The position numbers and the translations under genes were made by a program. The notes under the pieces are model-generated. The model had not been told where the DNA came from. It ran no database searches and was given only the letters and a program-made list of their open reading frames with translations. DNA of 64,000 nt from positions 558,001 to 622,000 of the forward strand of contig CANXME010000531.1 of NCBI GenBank assembly GCA_948144175.1, written 5' to 3'. This document shows, in pieces, positions 1-10,400 of this stretch; within the stretch, counting starts at the first letter, position 1; every line of letters begins with the position of its first letter. This DNA comes from Closterium sp. NIES-65. Lineage: Eukaryota; Streptophyta; Zygnematophyceae; Desmidiales; Closteriaceae.

Positions 1-87
1 GGGCGTGCTGGTGTTTCTCATAAGCCAAGTATGGGTGTGGCTGTGCTGTGGTGTTTCTCTTGGACCCAGGTATGGTTGTGGGTGTGT

Positions 88-267
88 TGCAACTCCTTCA
101 CGGGAGGCGTCCCCTGAGGACACATGGCTTGGACATGGTGTGTCATGGGTGTGGTGTGTGTGTCTGTGTGTGTGTGTGTTTCTTTTGAAGCCAGGCGAGT
201 TGTGGGCTGCAACTCCTTCATGGAAGGCGTCCCCTATGGACACATGGCTTGGACATGGTGTGTCATG
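88..267. repeat. 60-bp direct duplication
   Basis: Two copies of a segment of about 60 bp lie at 88-147 and 208-267. Both run from TGCAACTCCTTCA to GTGTGTCATGG with a few differences. The DNA between them is GT-rich. No gene is recognisable in 1-400. Confidence 0.7.
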
Positions 268-403
268 GCAAGGCGAGACGTCTTTTTAGAGTCGTCACGT
301 CATGACAATTTTTTATACCGTGAGGTCATGCTTGTAGGTGTCAATGCATTTCAGTATGATCGCTTTAAACCATCACCATACCATGCATGCCTCAACTCAA
401 GTA

Positions 404-716
404 CCGTCATCACCCGGATATAAGACAGTGTTGAATAGAAGTCAAAGGGGTGTCTTTAAAACGGGTGTCTCTAATAAACGGGTGTTCATGATTATAAGAC
501 ACATGTAGGTGTGTACGAGTTACGGCAGTGTCTGCTAAACAATACCGTACTAGGGTTTAGGGGTAATCTTATGACGAGGGGGTACCTTCTAAACGGTTCT
601 TTGTCCATTTATAAGAATTAAAAGACACCCTAAACCACCCCAACTACAAGACAACATAATCATTTAATCTAGTGTACAAGAAAAGACATGTATGTGTTAT
701 ATCCGGGTGATGATGG
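404..716. mobile_element. MITE-like element with terminal inverted repeats
   Basis: The left end (about 405-427) and the right end (about 694-715) are inverted copies of one sequence of about 22 bp built around ATCACCCGGATATAA. The interior is AT-rich, non-coding and carries several GGGTGTC-type subrepeats. The total length of about 310 bp suits a non-autonomous DNA transposon. I could not fix the target duplication, so the superfamily is open. From 717 to about 1200 I see no gene. Confidence 0.5.
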
Positions 717-1199
717 TGCTACAGGTAAGTACCAAGGTGCACCTGTGCAGGCACCTTGGCAGTATCAAACCACTCCACTGCGCTGAGGCAACCAAAAACA
801 CTCTAATGGCCATACAAGCAAGCACCACAATAGGCCACAGCAGAACTGCTCATTAAGGCAATAAAATACACAAATTACAAATGTTGAGTACATGAGTTAT
901 AAACGTCTGTAGACGAAGCGTTCCAATATGCGGCCAGCCACTGCATGTATACAAATACGCCAGCCAGTGGCCTATGCTGCAGCTGGAATTATTCCCTCCC
1001 CACTACCGTAAATGCGCTCCGAATGACCAGTGAGAGATGCAAAAACGTATCTTCTGTTTGCACTCCAAGCAGACATGCCAACACAACACAACCCCCAGGC
1101 TTCTCACAAGGGCGGGCATGCCAATTCTGAAACGATCTCAACCAACCAACACGCACACACAACCTTTCGAGGCGCTTCGAAAGAACTCACTAGCTCCTA

Positions 1200-1395
1200 C
1201 CTCTTTGTGCGAAGGGACAAACCCACATACAGCCTATCGTTGTTGCACACGTATCCGTTGTTCAACTCCGCCAGCTTCACATGAAAGGCACTCCTATCGG
1301 CGCGTGCAGAGGCTAAGCCCAACATAGAGCCTATCATTTGTACACACATGTCCGTTGTTCAGCTCCACCATCTCGCGCTTCTTCCCCAACCACTA
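1200..1395 (-). repeat. Two extra copies of the LysM gene's terminal coding end
   Basis: On the minus strand, 1200-1290 and 1303-1395 repeat the last codons of copy A (an [15 protein letters not shown]-type stretch), downstream of its stop. They are tandem duplicates of the 3' coding end, not separate genes. A palindrome, CTTTCGAGGCGCTTCGAAAG (1164-1183), lies at the edge. The same kind of tail duplication follows copy C. Confidence 0.6.
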
Positions 1396-3775
1396 CCCTG
1401 CCTGCTACCTCCGCATGCAGAGCCTCAGCCCCACATAGAGCCTATCATTCGTACACACATATCCGTTGTTCAGCTCTGCCAGCTTCCTCGCACTGTTCTG
1501 GAAATTGAGCGATATGATGCGCGCACAGAAGTCCCCCCTCGTCACCGAGTAGAACGCCAGGCACCGCCGCTTCGACACCGCCAGCTGGCGGCCTCTCATT
1601 GGTTCGGCGGAGTGAGACGGGATGAGGGCTGGGAGGCGAGGCAGGGAGGAGGAGGTATCGAGACCGAGTAGCCTTCCTTGTGTTGAGAAAGACGACAGAG
1701 ATGAGGAGGAGGAGGAGGACGAGGATGGAGAAGAGAGGGTGGAGAAGAGGAGCGGGGAAGTGGAGGGGAGCTCTCGGACTGAGCGAGGGGTGATTGAGCT
1801 GGAGTAATCGACTAGGTATGCATCCATACACACCTGCGATGAGGATGGATGGGGGTTGAACATAGAGGGAGTACAGGGGGGCAGGTGCATGAACGATGTG
1901 AGGGTGAGTGCAATGGGCGGGGTGCATTGGCGATGTATGCATCCACACACACCTGTGATAGGGATGGGTTGGCGTGGAACACAGAAGGGGAAAAGGTAGG
2001 CGTGTGCAGGGACCATGTGAGGGTGAGGACAATGACCCGGGGGAATCGACTAGATAGGCATCCACACACACCTGCAATAAGGATGAAGATTTTTTTTTTT
2101 TCCCCCAGTTTGTTGCGGCCCATGCCTGCGTGAAACGTACATGCATGGATAAATCACACCTCATGCCACAGCAGGGGGCATCCTGCCCCTCACCGCATCC
2201 CACCCCTCACCTGCACGCCGTCCTCACTCCAGATAAAGCTGCCGCTTCCAAAGGACGGGAAGAGGCTGTCACAGCCCACGCCCGGGTTGAGTGAGAAGGA
2301 TGCACGAAGAAATCACACTCCTATCTCCACTTCCTCCTCCCCACCCCTCTAATACCCCCACCCCTCTCACTTGCACACCACCCCCACTCCAGCCGAGGCT
2401 GCTGCCCCCAACAGATGCGAAGAGGCTGTCGCAGCCCACGCCCGGGTTGAGTGAGAAGAAGGCGGTTTGGTTGAGAGCGTAATCCGTCATGATGCTCTCG
2501 CATGTGTCCCCCGACTGCACCGTGTACCATGCCGTGCACATGGGCAGCTTTGGAACGTCCCCTCCCCCGCTGCCTTTTGCTACACACAGCTGCATTGAGG
2601 GGAAGGAATGGAAGAAGGCGGTTTGGTTGAGAGAGAAATCCTTCATGATGCTCTCACACGTGTGCCCTGCCTGTACTGTGTACCATCTGGTGCACATGGG
2701 TAGCTTAGGCACGTCCCCTCCCCTGCTGCCCTTCGCCACACACAGCTGTATTGGGGAAGAGAGGAGGAAAGGGAGCAAGGAGGGGAGAAAGCAGGACGAG
2801 CACGTGAGTGGGATTAAGGGAGAGCAACGATGGGACTAATGTGGTTCCCGTGTCCGCACAGTGTGCCAGCTGGTGCATATGTGTAGCTCTTTCCCGTTGC
2901 CGTCTGGCATGCAGAGCAGCAAGGAGGGTAAGGAGAGTACCTGGGGGTAGGAGGAGGGACGAGAAAGTGTTAAAAGACTTGCACTAGGGATACCTGATTG
3001 ATAAAAAAGAATGGTTACATGTGCAGAGCCTGGGAGTTTATGGTGCACTCACCCGCTACTTAACAAGCACTTTTATCTCAGTGGTCTAGTGGCTGGAATT
3101 TCGAGAGAAAGAAGGGGATTGAGCAAAGGTTGATGGGAGTGGGTGCCATGATGCTCGCACATATAATTCGTGTCTGCACCGGATGCTAGCTGGTGCATAT
3201 GTGCAGCTTTGCCCCGTTGCCCTTCACCACACATAGCTAAAGGGAGGAAAAGGAAGGCAAGGGATGTGTTCACAGGTATTCTTTCAATGAGTGAGTGAGT
3301 GTAGGCATGATGGGAATGGGTTAGGAGCATGATAGAAATGAGTGCACCGCACTACACTGCATCTCACCTGCTAGTTCACGCACGGAGCATTCTAGGCGGT
3401 GCTATCGGTGCAGTTGATCCCCGGGTTGAGCGTCACAAAATCATCCACTATAAGCCAGAAATTGTCGGCCACGCTCTGGCACGTGTCTTCTGCCGTCCAC
3501 GATTAGTAGAGCACACAGTGCACTGCCCCTATGAAAGGTGTCTCACCTACTGGTTCACGCATGGAGCATTCCAGGCGGTGCTGTCAGTGCAGTTGATCCC
3601 TGGGTTGAGTGTCACCAGATCGTCCACTGTGAGCCAAAAGTTGTCGGCCACGCTCTGACACGTGTCAGTTGCCGTCCACGAGTAGTAGAGCACTCAGTGC
3701 ACTGCCCCCATGAGGGGCAGCGCCACCATCACTGCCGTGTTGGCCGGGATGGTCAAGCAGTGGTCCATCCCCTGT

Positions 3776-4078
3776 GGGTGGAGTGGGGTGGGGTGGGGTG
3801 GGGTGGGGTGTGGATTGGTGGGTGGGAGGGAGGTGTGGGACTGGTTGGTTGAGACGAGGAAAATGCGAGGTATTTAGCAATGTAGAAGTCTCTGCCACGC
3901 CCTCACAAGTGTCATGAGCCATCCAGGCGTAGTAGAGCCCGCAGGTGCACCATCTTCCGTGGGTGGGGTGGGGTGGGGTGGGGTGGAGTGGGGTGGAGTT
4001 GGGTGGGGTGGGGTGGGGTGGGGTGGGGTGGGTTGGAGTGGGGTGGAGTGGGGTGGGGTGGGGTGGGTGTGGTGGGGT
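3776..4078. repeat. GGGGT-type minisatellite in copy A
   Basis: Two GGGGT/GGAGT arrays (3776-3815 and 3960-4078) occupy the intron between the LysM1 and LysM2 exons. Copies B (about 31200-31240) and C (about 54535-54760) have the same kind of array in the equivalent intron. Long open frames across it are composition artefacts. Confidence 0.8.
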
Positions 4079-4509
4079 GTGAGTTGCACAAGTGACCAGT
4101 TAAAAAGTGGTAAACATTCCGCAATGCACAGCCTTCAAGAGGGACAGTGGAGCGCTCACTGGTGCCATGGAGGGGATGGTCAAAGGGTATCACAGCGCTT
4201 CATGCCCTGTGGTCAAAGAGAAAGGCTCACTGCTACACCGCACTCCACCCCACTCCACCCCACTCCATTTCAAGCCCTGTAGAACACGTTCAGGCTCTGT
4301 TCTAAGCGAGAAATGCCTCCTCTAGGAGGCCGTAGAGCTGGTAGTCGAGCGGATGAAGAGGCAATGCAGCAGGGTGCGAGACTCTAAGAAATCTCACCAG
4401 CTGCAGGTTCTGAGCAAGGAATGCCTCCTCTATGAGTCTGTAGAGCCGGTAGTCGAGCGGATGAAGGGGTGAGGCAATAGGCTGGCTGCCTGAAAGGTGG
4501 ATGAATGGG

Positions 4510-4524
4510 TTCAAGCGCTTTGAA
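4510..4524. repeat. Short palindrome between LysM1 copies
   Basis: TTCAAGCGCTTTGAA is a near-perfect dyad lying between the first LysM1 exon of copy A and its duplicated pieces. It looks like a worn member of the TTTTGAG-N4-CTCAAAA family. Confidence 0.4.
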
Positions 4525-4766
4525 GGGGTCTACGCACGTCGAAAGAGTGACAATGAGAAAGGGAGAGGCTCACCAGGTTGGGGTTCTGAGCGAGAAACGC
4601 CTCCTCGGTGAGGCCGTAGAGCTAGTAGACAAGCGGGCAGTCGATGTCTATTGGGAAGACGACAGTGTAGGTGTAGGGCGGGATGGCTGCAGGGACGTGG
4701 GGTGGGGAGGGGACAGATGGGGAGCGGGGAAGACGAGCGGGCAGCCATTGTGGATCAGGAAGGCAG

Positions 4767-4784
4767 TTGTGAGGCGCCTCAATG
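4767..4784. repeat. Palindrome between direct repeats
   Basis: TTGTGAGGCGCCTCAATG carries the GAGGCGCCTC core. The DNA on each side (about 4695-4766 and 4799-4870) is a direct repeat of about 70 bp containing GAGCGGGCAG, so the palindrome marks a duplication junction. Confidence 0.6.
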
Positions 4785-4854
4785 CTAGGGAGGGTAGAGG
4801 TGGGGAGGGGGGAAAACGAGCGGGCAGTCAATGTGGATTAGGAAGGCGACAGAA

Positions 4855-5092
4855 CAGGGGGAGGGAGGGAGGGAGGGAGGGAGGGAGGGAGGGAGGGAGG
4901 GAGTGGAAGAGGGACAGGAGGGACGAAGTAGTGTGGATAGGCGAGTGAGAAGCAAGAAGCGGAGAGGTGAGAAGAAGAGGAGAGATGATATGAGAGGCGA
5001 GAAGAGGAGGAGAGACAAGAAGAAGATGAGAGGCGAGACAAGGAGGAGAGGCGAGGAAGAGGAGGAGATTCGATTAAGGATTGAGAAAACCT

Positions 5093-5154
<62 letters not shown>

Positions 5155-5155
5155 T
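4855..5155. repeat. Purine microsatellites
   Basis: A (GGGA)n tract at about 4858-4905, mixed purine repeats, and a (GA)n tract at about 5094-5150. They separate copy A from the retroelement block. No gene is seen. Confidence 0.9.
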
Positions 5156-5159
5156 AGCA

Positions 5160-6430
5160 CACAGCCCTCTTCCTCTTCCCTCAGCCCTCTTCATTATTTC
5201 GTGTGTTCTCAGTTTTCCGCGGCTCGAGAGAGCGAGAGAGAGAGAGGACTTAGCACCCAGCCCTCTTCCTCTTCCCTCGGCCCTCTTCCTCTGAGCCTAT
5301 TTAAGGGCCCTTGGTGCCTTCTTCTCCTCATTATTTCGTGTGTTCTCAGTTTTCCGCGGCTCGCGCCGGCGGCCTTCGGCCGCGCGTTTCAGAAGCAAGA
5401 CACTCACACAAGGAGTTGATCAAGCAAGGCATTCCAAGAAGGAAGAAATCAAGCAACTGGAGAGCATCACCTTACGATCAAGATGCAATACTACACGAGA
5501 CGCCGCTCTACTGCGTGTACAGGCCAGCCCCCTCCGCCTCAAGCATCGCGAGAAGACACCCCGCCATCGAGTGGAGAAGCTTCGCCGAGAAGCGAAGAGT
5601 GTCAACAGGGGTCCCATGCTGAGCTGCAGCGTGAAGATCAAGAGCGAGGCGGGGGAAGGTACGGGCTAAGGGTGCTACCCCGGCGGGCGCATCCGACACG
5701 GGCGATAAAAGGGGGACAATCTCTCCTGCCCAAGCGACGCACTATCCTTGGGGCCCTTGAGCAAAACTGCTCGGTGTGTGACGCATGGCCTCACACGCCG
5801 CCAGCTGCAGGCTCGCCAGCCCCTCAGCCGCCCCCGCCAAATTCCACATCCGGCACATGCTCAGCGTGGGATCTCTCCCCGCGCGGCTGGGGAGAGGCGC
5901 AGTCGGAACTCCGCGCGGCAGAAACATCCCCACGTGGCCCGGAGTCTGGCCAACCGTATTCTGAGGAGCAGGGTAACCTGGGGCTTGGCGGCGTCCGCGG
6001 AACGGCCCCCTTGCCGCTGCAGCTGGCAGATACTCCCGCAAGGTCGGAGCGCGCAGCGGAGCGACTTCAACCGCAACAGGTGCGGTGGGGGGCTCAGTGG
6101 TCACAGACACGTGAACGTGAGCCGCTGCCCCCGACGCTTCCACCTTCCGCACTGCATCCGCCACCATATTCCCCGCGCGGTCAGCAGTGGAGCCCTGGCC
6201 ACGACTACCCCCGCCGCGCGCATAACCATTCCGCCGCCCACGACGCCCTCCAGACCCAACCGACTGAGGACGGGGCGGGGACTGCTCACGGCGGCGAGAG
6301 TCCCAACGGCCCGCATGAGCCCCGCGGCCCCGACGCGGAGGCGACGGCCGCGGCGTCCGCTGCGAAGGGGACCGCTCCTGCGGGGAGCGCTTCTCCGGCG
6401 ACCTCTCAGAAGAGCGGTAGCGGCGGTCGC
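5160..6430. other. Unresolved GC-rich region cut by Copia-1
   Basis: A direct repeat (about 5153-5226 and 5248-5363, both ending ATTATTTCGTGTGTTCTCAG) precedes a possible TATA-like CTATTTAAGGGC near 5298. Long frames are open on both strands because of the high GC content. The minus strand of about 6430-5700 reads as an Arg/Ser-rich stretch and then an Ala/Pro-rich one, which could be a gag-like or nucleic-acid-binding protein cut by the Copia insertion. I recognise no domain and assign no function. Confidence 0.3.
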
Positions 6431-6563
6431 TGTCAGAACATTATAGCTGATACATGTTTGTAGGCTGTAGTGGGGTAGCACATATGGGGTACAGATTCCT
6501 AGGGTTTGTTATTTGTACCAATTTCTGACTTAGTCATTTCATTCCTCTTCTCATTGTTTCACA
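6431..6563 (+). repeat. 5' LTR of Copia-1
   Basis: Runs from TGTCAGAACATT to TTGTTTCACA (TG...CA ends). It is followed at once by TGGTATAGAGC, which resembles the initiator-tRNA-Met primer site used by Copia elements. It matches 13693-13824. Confidence 0.85.
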
Positions 6564-6639
6564 TGGTATAGAGCTAGGTCCCTCCAGGACCGATTTTTTT
6601 TTTGGGCCCACCGAAGCGCGCCCCGAGGCGCGGTTTTTT

Positions 6640-7480
6640 TTTAGCGACCCCTCGAGTCGCCCTCTCCCCTGCGGCCTCGCCGCCCACTCTGTCGCGGCCC
6701 CGCCCTGACCCTTACGCGGCCCCGCCGCCTGCTCCTTACGCGGCCCCGCGCCGGCCCCTTACGCGGCCCTTACGCGGCCCCGCGCCGGCTCCTAAGCGGC
6801 CCCGCGCCGGCTCCTACGCGGCCCCGTCCCCGGCTCCTACTCGGCCCCGCCACCGGCTCCATTGCGGCCCCGCCCCGGCTCCTACGCGGCCCTGTCCGCC
6901 GGCCCCTTACGCGGCCCCGCCACCGGCCCCTTACGCGGCCCCGCGCCGGCCCCTTACGCGGCCCCGCGCCGGCCTCCTACGCGGCCCTGCCCCGGCTCCT
7001 ACGCGGCCCTGCCGCCGGCTCCTACTCGGCCCCGCGCCGGCTCTCACGCGGCCCCGTCCTGGCTCCTTCACGGCCCTGTCCGCCGGCTCCTTGCGCGGCC
7101 CTGCCGCCGGCTCCAACGCGGCCCTGCCCCGGCTCCTAAGCCGGCCCTACCGCCGGCCCTGCCGCCGGCTCCAACGCGGCCCTGCCCCGGCTCCAACGCG
7201 GCCCTACCGCCGGCCCCTTCGCGGCCCCGCCCCGGTTCTCTTACACGACCCCGCCGCCTCACCTGCAGCAGTCGGGCGGCCGGGCAGCCGAGCCGCCCAG
7301 TCGCTGAGCCGCCCGGGAGCCGAGCCGCCCTGCACCCGAGCCGCCCTGCCGCCGAGCCGCCCGGGAGCTGAGCAGCTGTACACCCGAGCCGCCCGGTCGC
7401 CGCTCTGCTTTTCTGTCGAGCTGCACGGCCTGCCCTGCCTGGTGAGCACAGTCCCTCTGTCACTGCGCCCTCTTTCCCTA
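6640..7480. repeat. GC-rich tandem leader of Copia-1
   Basis: Imperfect repeats of CGGCCCCGCGCCGGCTCCTA type fill the leader between the primer site and Gag. Open frames over it (Pro/Ala/Arg-rich) are compositional. Copia-2 has a comparable but different array. Confidence 0.75.
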
Positions 7481-10400
7481 CTGCTTGCACTGCTTCGCTG
7501 TCGTCATCATGGCCACCCCTAGTGTCCTAGCCTTTGACGCCGAGGGTCGCGCCATTGATTTTGAGGTCTGGCTAGATGACCTGCAGCTTTTCTTACAGTG
7601 CGACAGAGCTGACAGCCTTTCTCTCTTTGACCTCACCTCTGGCGCCTCTCCTGCTCCTGCTGCCGATGCTGATCCCACTGTCCGCTCTCAGTGGGCCACC
7701 CGCGATGCTGCTGCACGTCTTGCTGTGCGTCGCCACCTCCCTACCTCTGAGCGTGCGCATTTTAGTCAGTACAAGAGTGCTCAGACCTTGTACGACGCTG
7801 TAGTTGCACGCTACTCCTCTCCTGCCACTGCTGCACTGAGCCGTCTCATGCTTCCCTACCTCTTTCTTGACCTCTCTGCCTTTCCCACTGTCGCTGACCT
7901 CATTACGCACCTCCGCACTAGTGACACTCGCTACCGCGCCGCCCTTCCTGCTGAGTTCTGCGCTAAGAACCCCCCCCCCATGTACATCACTCTCTACTAC
8001 GTACTCGCACGCCTCCCTGACTCCCTCCGCGTAGTCAGGGACCACTTTCTCGCAGTCTGTCCCACCACTCTCACCGTCGACCTCCTCGAGAAGGCCCTCC
8101 TCGCAGCGGAGAAGAGCATAGTCGCTGTCGGTGCCTCTCGTGGTGATCCTCGCACCCCCATCTTTGAGGGGTGCTCTCCTTCCCCCTTGCTGCCCTCTGT
8201 TGCCTCTGCTGCTGCGGCCGACCTGCTTGGTCTTGAGTCGGTCGGCGCGGCGTCTACCCCTAGTGGGAGACGTCGCTCTGGCAAGGGCAAGGGGGGCAAG
8301 GGCGCGGGCGGAGCTGGAGGGGGCGGTGGCGGTGGCGGCGGCGGCGCCGGAGGGAGTGGGGGTGGCAGCGGGAGTAGTGGTAGTGGTGGTGGTGGTGGTG
8401 GCAGCAGCGGCGGAGACGGTGGTGGTGGTGCCACCGGTGGTGGTGGAGGCAGCAGCATGAGTGGAGGCGGTGGAGGTGGAGGCGGTGGAGGTGGAGGCGG
8501 TGGAGGCGGCGGCGGAGGAGGCGGTGGTGGTTGAGGAGGTGGAGCTGGTCGTGGTGGTACCCAGCAGCGGAGCGGCGGTGGTGGTGGCCAGCGCTCGCAG
8601 CGGCAGCAGCAGCAGCGTTCGCGGGACATCCCTCCGCCTCAGCAGCTTCGTGAGTGGTACACTGCGCGTCAGAGGGGTGGGGGTACTGGTCCCTGCGCCT
8701 ACGTTCTTCGTTCCGGCGACCGCGCGGGTGAGCAGTGTGGGGGTGCCCACTCCACCCAGCGCTGCTTTGGCCGCCTGACGGACGCTTGGCGTCAGCAGTT
8801 CCCCGAGGCTAGTGAGATCCCTCGCTGGGATGAGCTCCTTAGGGCTGGTGTAGCGATCTTTGATCTTGATTTTGATGCTATCCTTTCTGCTATGTATGCT
8901 GTGACTTATAGTGAGGAGAATGAGGGTTAGCGGTGTTTCCAGCCCGACCCGGGCATTGGTACTGCTGCCCTAGGTACTTGTGAGGCTGCTGCTCTAGGTG
9001 CCAGTGCGTCTGCGCTCTCAGGTACTAGTGAGACTGCGCTCTCAGGTGCTGGTGAGACTGCGCTCTCAGGTACTGCGTCGCCCTCGTCCTCCCTCACTTT
9101 CACACTTGACTCTGGGGCTTCTCGCTCCTTCTTTCGAGACCGCACTACCCTCACGCCACTTGGCCGACCGGTTGCGGTCTCCCTTGCTGACCCCTCTGGG
9201 GGTCCTGTCCTGTCTCACTTCTCCACTGTCCTCCCGTGTCCGGCTGCCCCTTCGGGCACCCTGTCTGGTCTGTACCTTCCCTCGTTCTCTACAAACTTGG
9301 TGAGTGGTGCGGACCTACAGGATGCGGGGGTTCACCAGTTCACTCCTGCGAGGCGGCGGGTGACCCACTGCACGGACGCAGACACAGGCCGACACCTGGC
9401 CACCTTTTCGCGTCGGCCGGGGTCGAGTCTCTACACCCTGACCACTTCGTCTCCTCCTGTCCCTGTGTCTGGTCAGGTAGCTGCGTCAGGTCAGGTGTTT
9501 GCTGCTGCGTCCCGGTCAGGTCCTGAGTCTGCCCCCTGTTCCTGTCGCCTCCTGTCTCACGAGACTCTCCTGTGGCACCACCGTCTAGGCCACCCCTCCT
9601 TGGCTCGTCTTCGGAGCATGGCCTCTCGTGTCCTTGTCTCTGGTCTTCCCCAGTCTCTCCCTCCTCCCCCCCCCGGGCCAGGGCCTTCCTGTGTCCCCTG
9701 TGTCGAGGGTCGCCTCCGGGCTACTCCTCACTCCTCCCACTTCCCCCCGACAGAGGCTCCACTGCAGACGCTTCACATGGATGTGTGGGGCCCGGCCCCC
9801 GTCCGTGGGCAGGGTTACGAGCGCTACTTCCTGTTGGTGGTTGACGACTACTCGCGTTACACCACAGTCCTCCCCTTGCGCAGCAAGGGTGCTGTCTCAG
9901 AGGTGCTGATCGACTGGATCCGCGAGGCTCGTCTCCAGCTCAGGAAGAGCTTCGGCTCTGACTTTCCTGTTCTGCGTCTGCACTCGGACAGAGGCGGAGA
10001 GTTCTCCTCTCGCCTTCTGCGAGACTACTGTCGTGCACGGGGGATCCGCCAGACCTTCACGCTTCCGGACTCACCACAGCAAAATGGGATTGCTGAGCGC
10101 CGCATTGGCATGGTCATGGATGTCGCTCGTACGTCCATGATGCATGCGGCTGCCCCCCATTTTCTGTGGCCGTTTGCGGTGACGTACGCGGCGCATCAGC
10201 TCAACCTTCACCCGCGGGTCTCTAGGCCTGCGATGTCCCCAGCCTTGCTGTGGATGGGGAAGGTTGGCGATGCGTCTGTGTTTCGTGTCTGGGGATCTCG
10301 GGCGTTTGTCCGAGACTTGTCTGCGGACAAGCTGTCCCCTCGTGCTGCTCCCTGTGTCTTCCTTGGCTTCCCCACTGACGCCCCAGGGTGGCAGTTTTAC

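Larger units (their letters stand above)
1405..4686 (-). pseudogene. LysM-protein pseudogene, copy A (5'-truncated)
   Basis: Only LysM-encoding exons of the papain-EGF-LysM family remain. In order on the minus strand: a LysM1 exon at 4686-4574 with an in-frame stop; two further decayed LysM1 pieces (about 4470-4400 and 4350-4268); two decayed LysM2 copies (about 3768-3540 and 3538-3336); LysM3-derived pieces at about 3230-2850; a LysM3 copy from 2745; a better LysM3 copy at 2589-2371 with WYTVQSGDTC; and the last exon at 1833-1405. The last exon ends in a LysM with FYSVTRGDFC and a stop. The signal peptide, papain-like and EGF exons are absent; upstream lie purine repeats and then retroelements. 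Stops and missing exons argue for a pseudogene, although the last exon is still open. It lies on the same strand as copy B, as expected of an old tandem duplicate. Confidence 0.6.

Noticed and set aside
5483-6463. 326-codon plus-strand open frame
   Set aside because: Pro/Gly/Ala-rich with no domain, and opposite-strand frames are equally open; too weak to call a gene.
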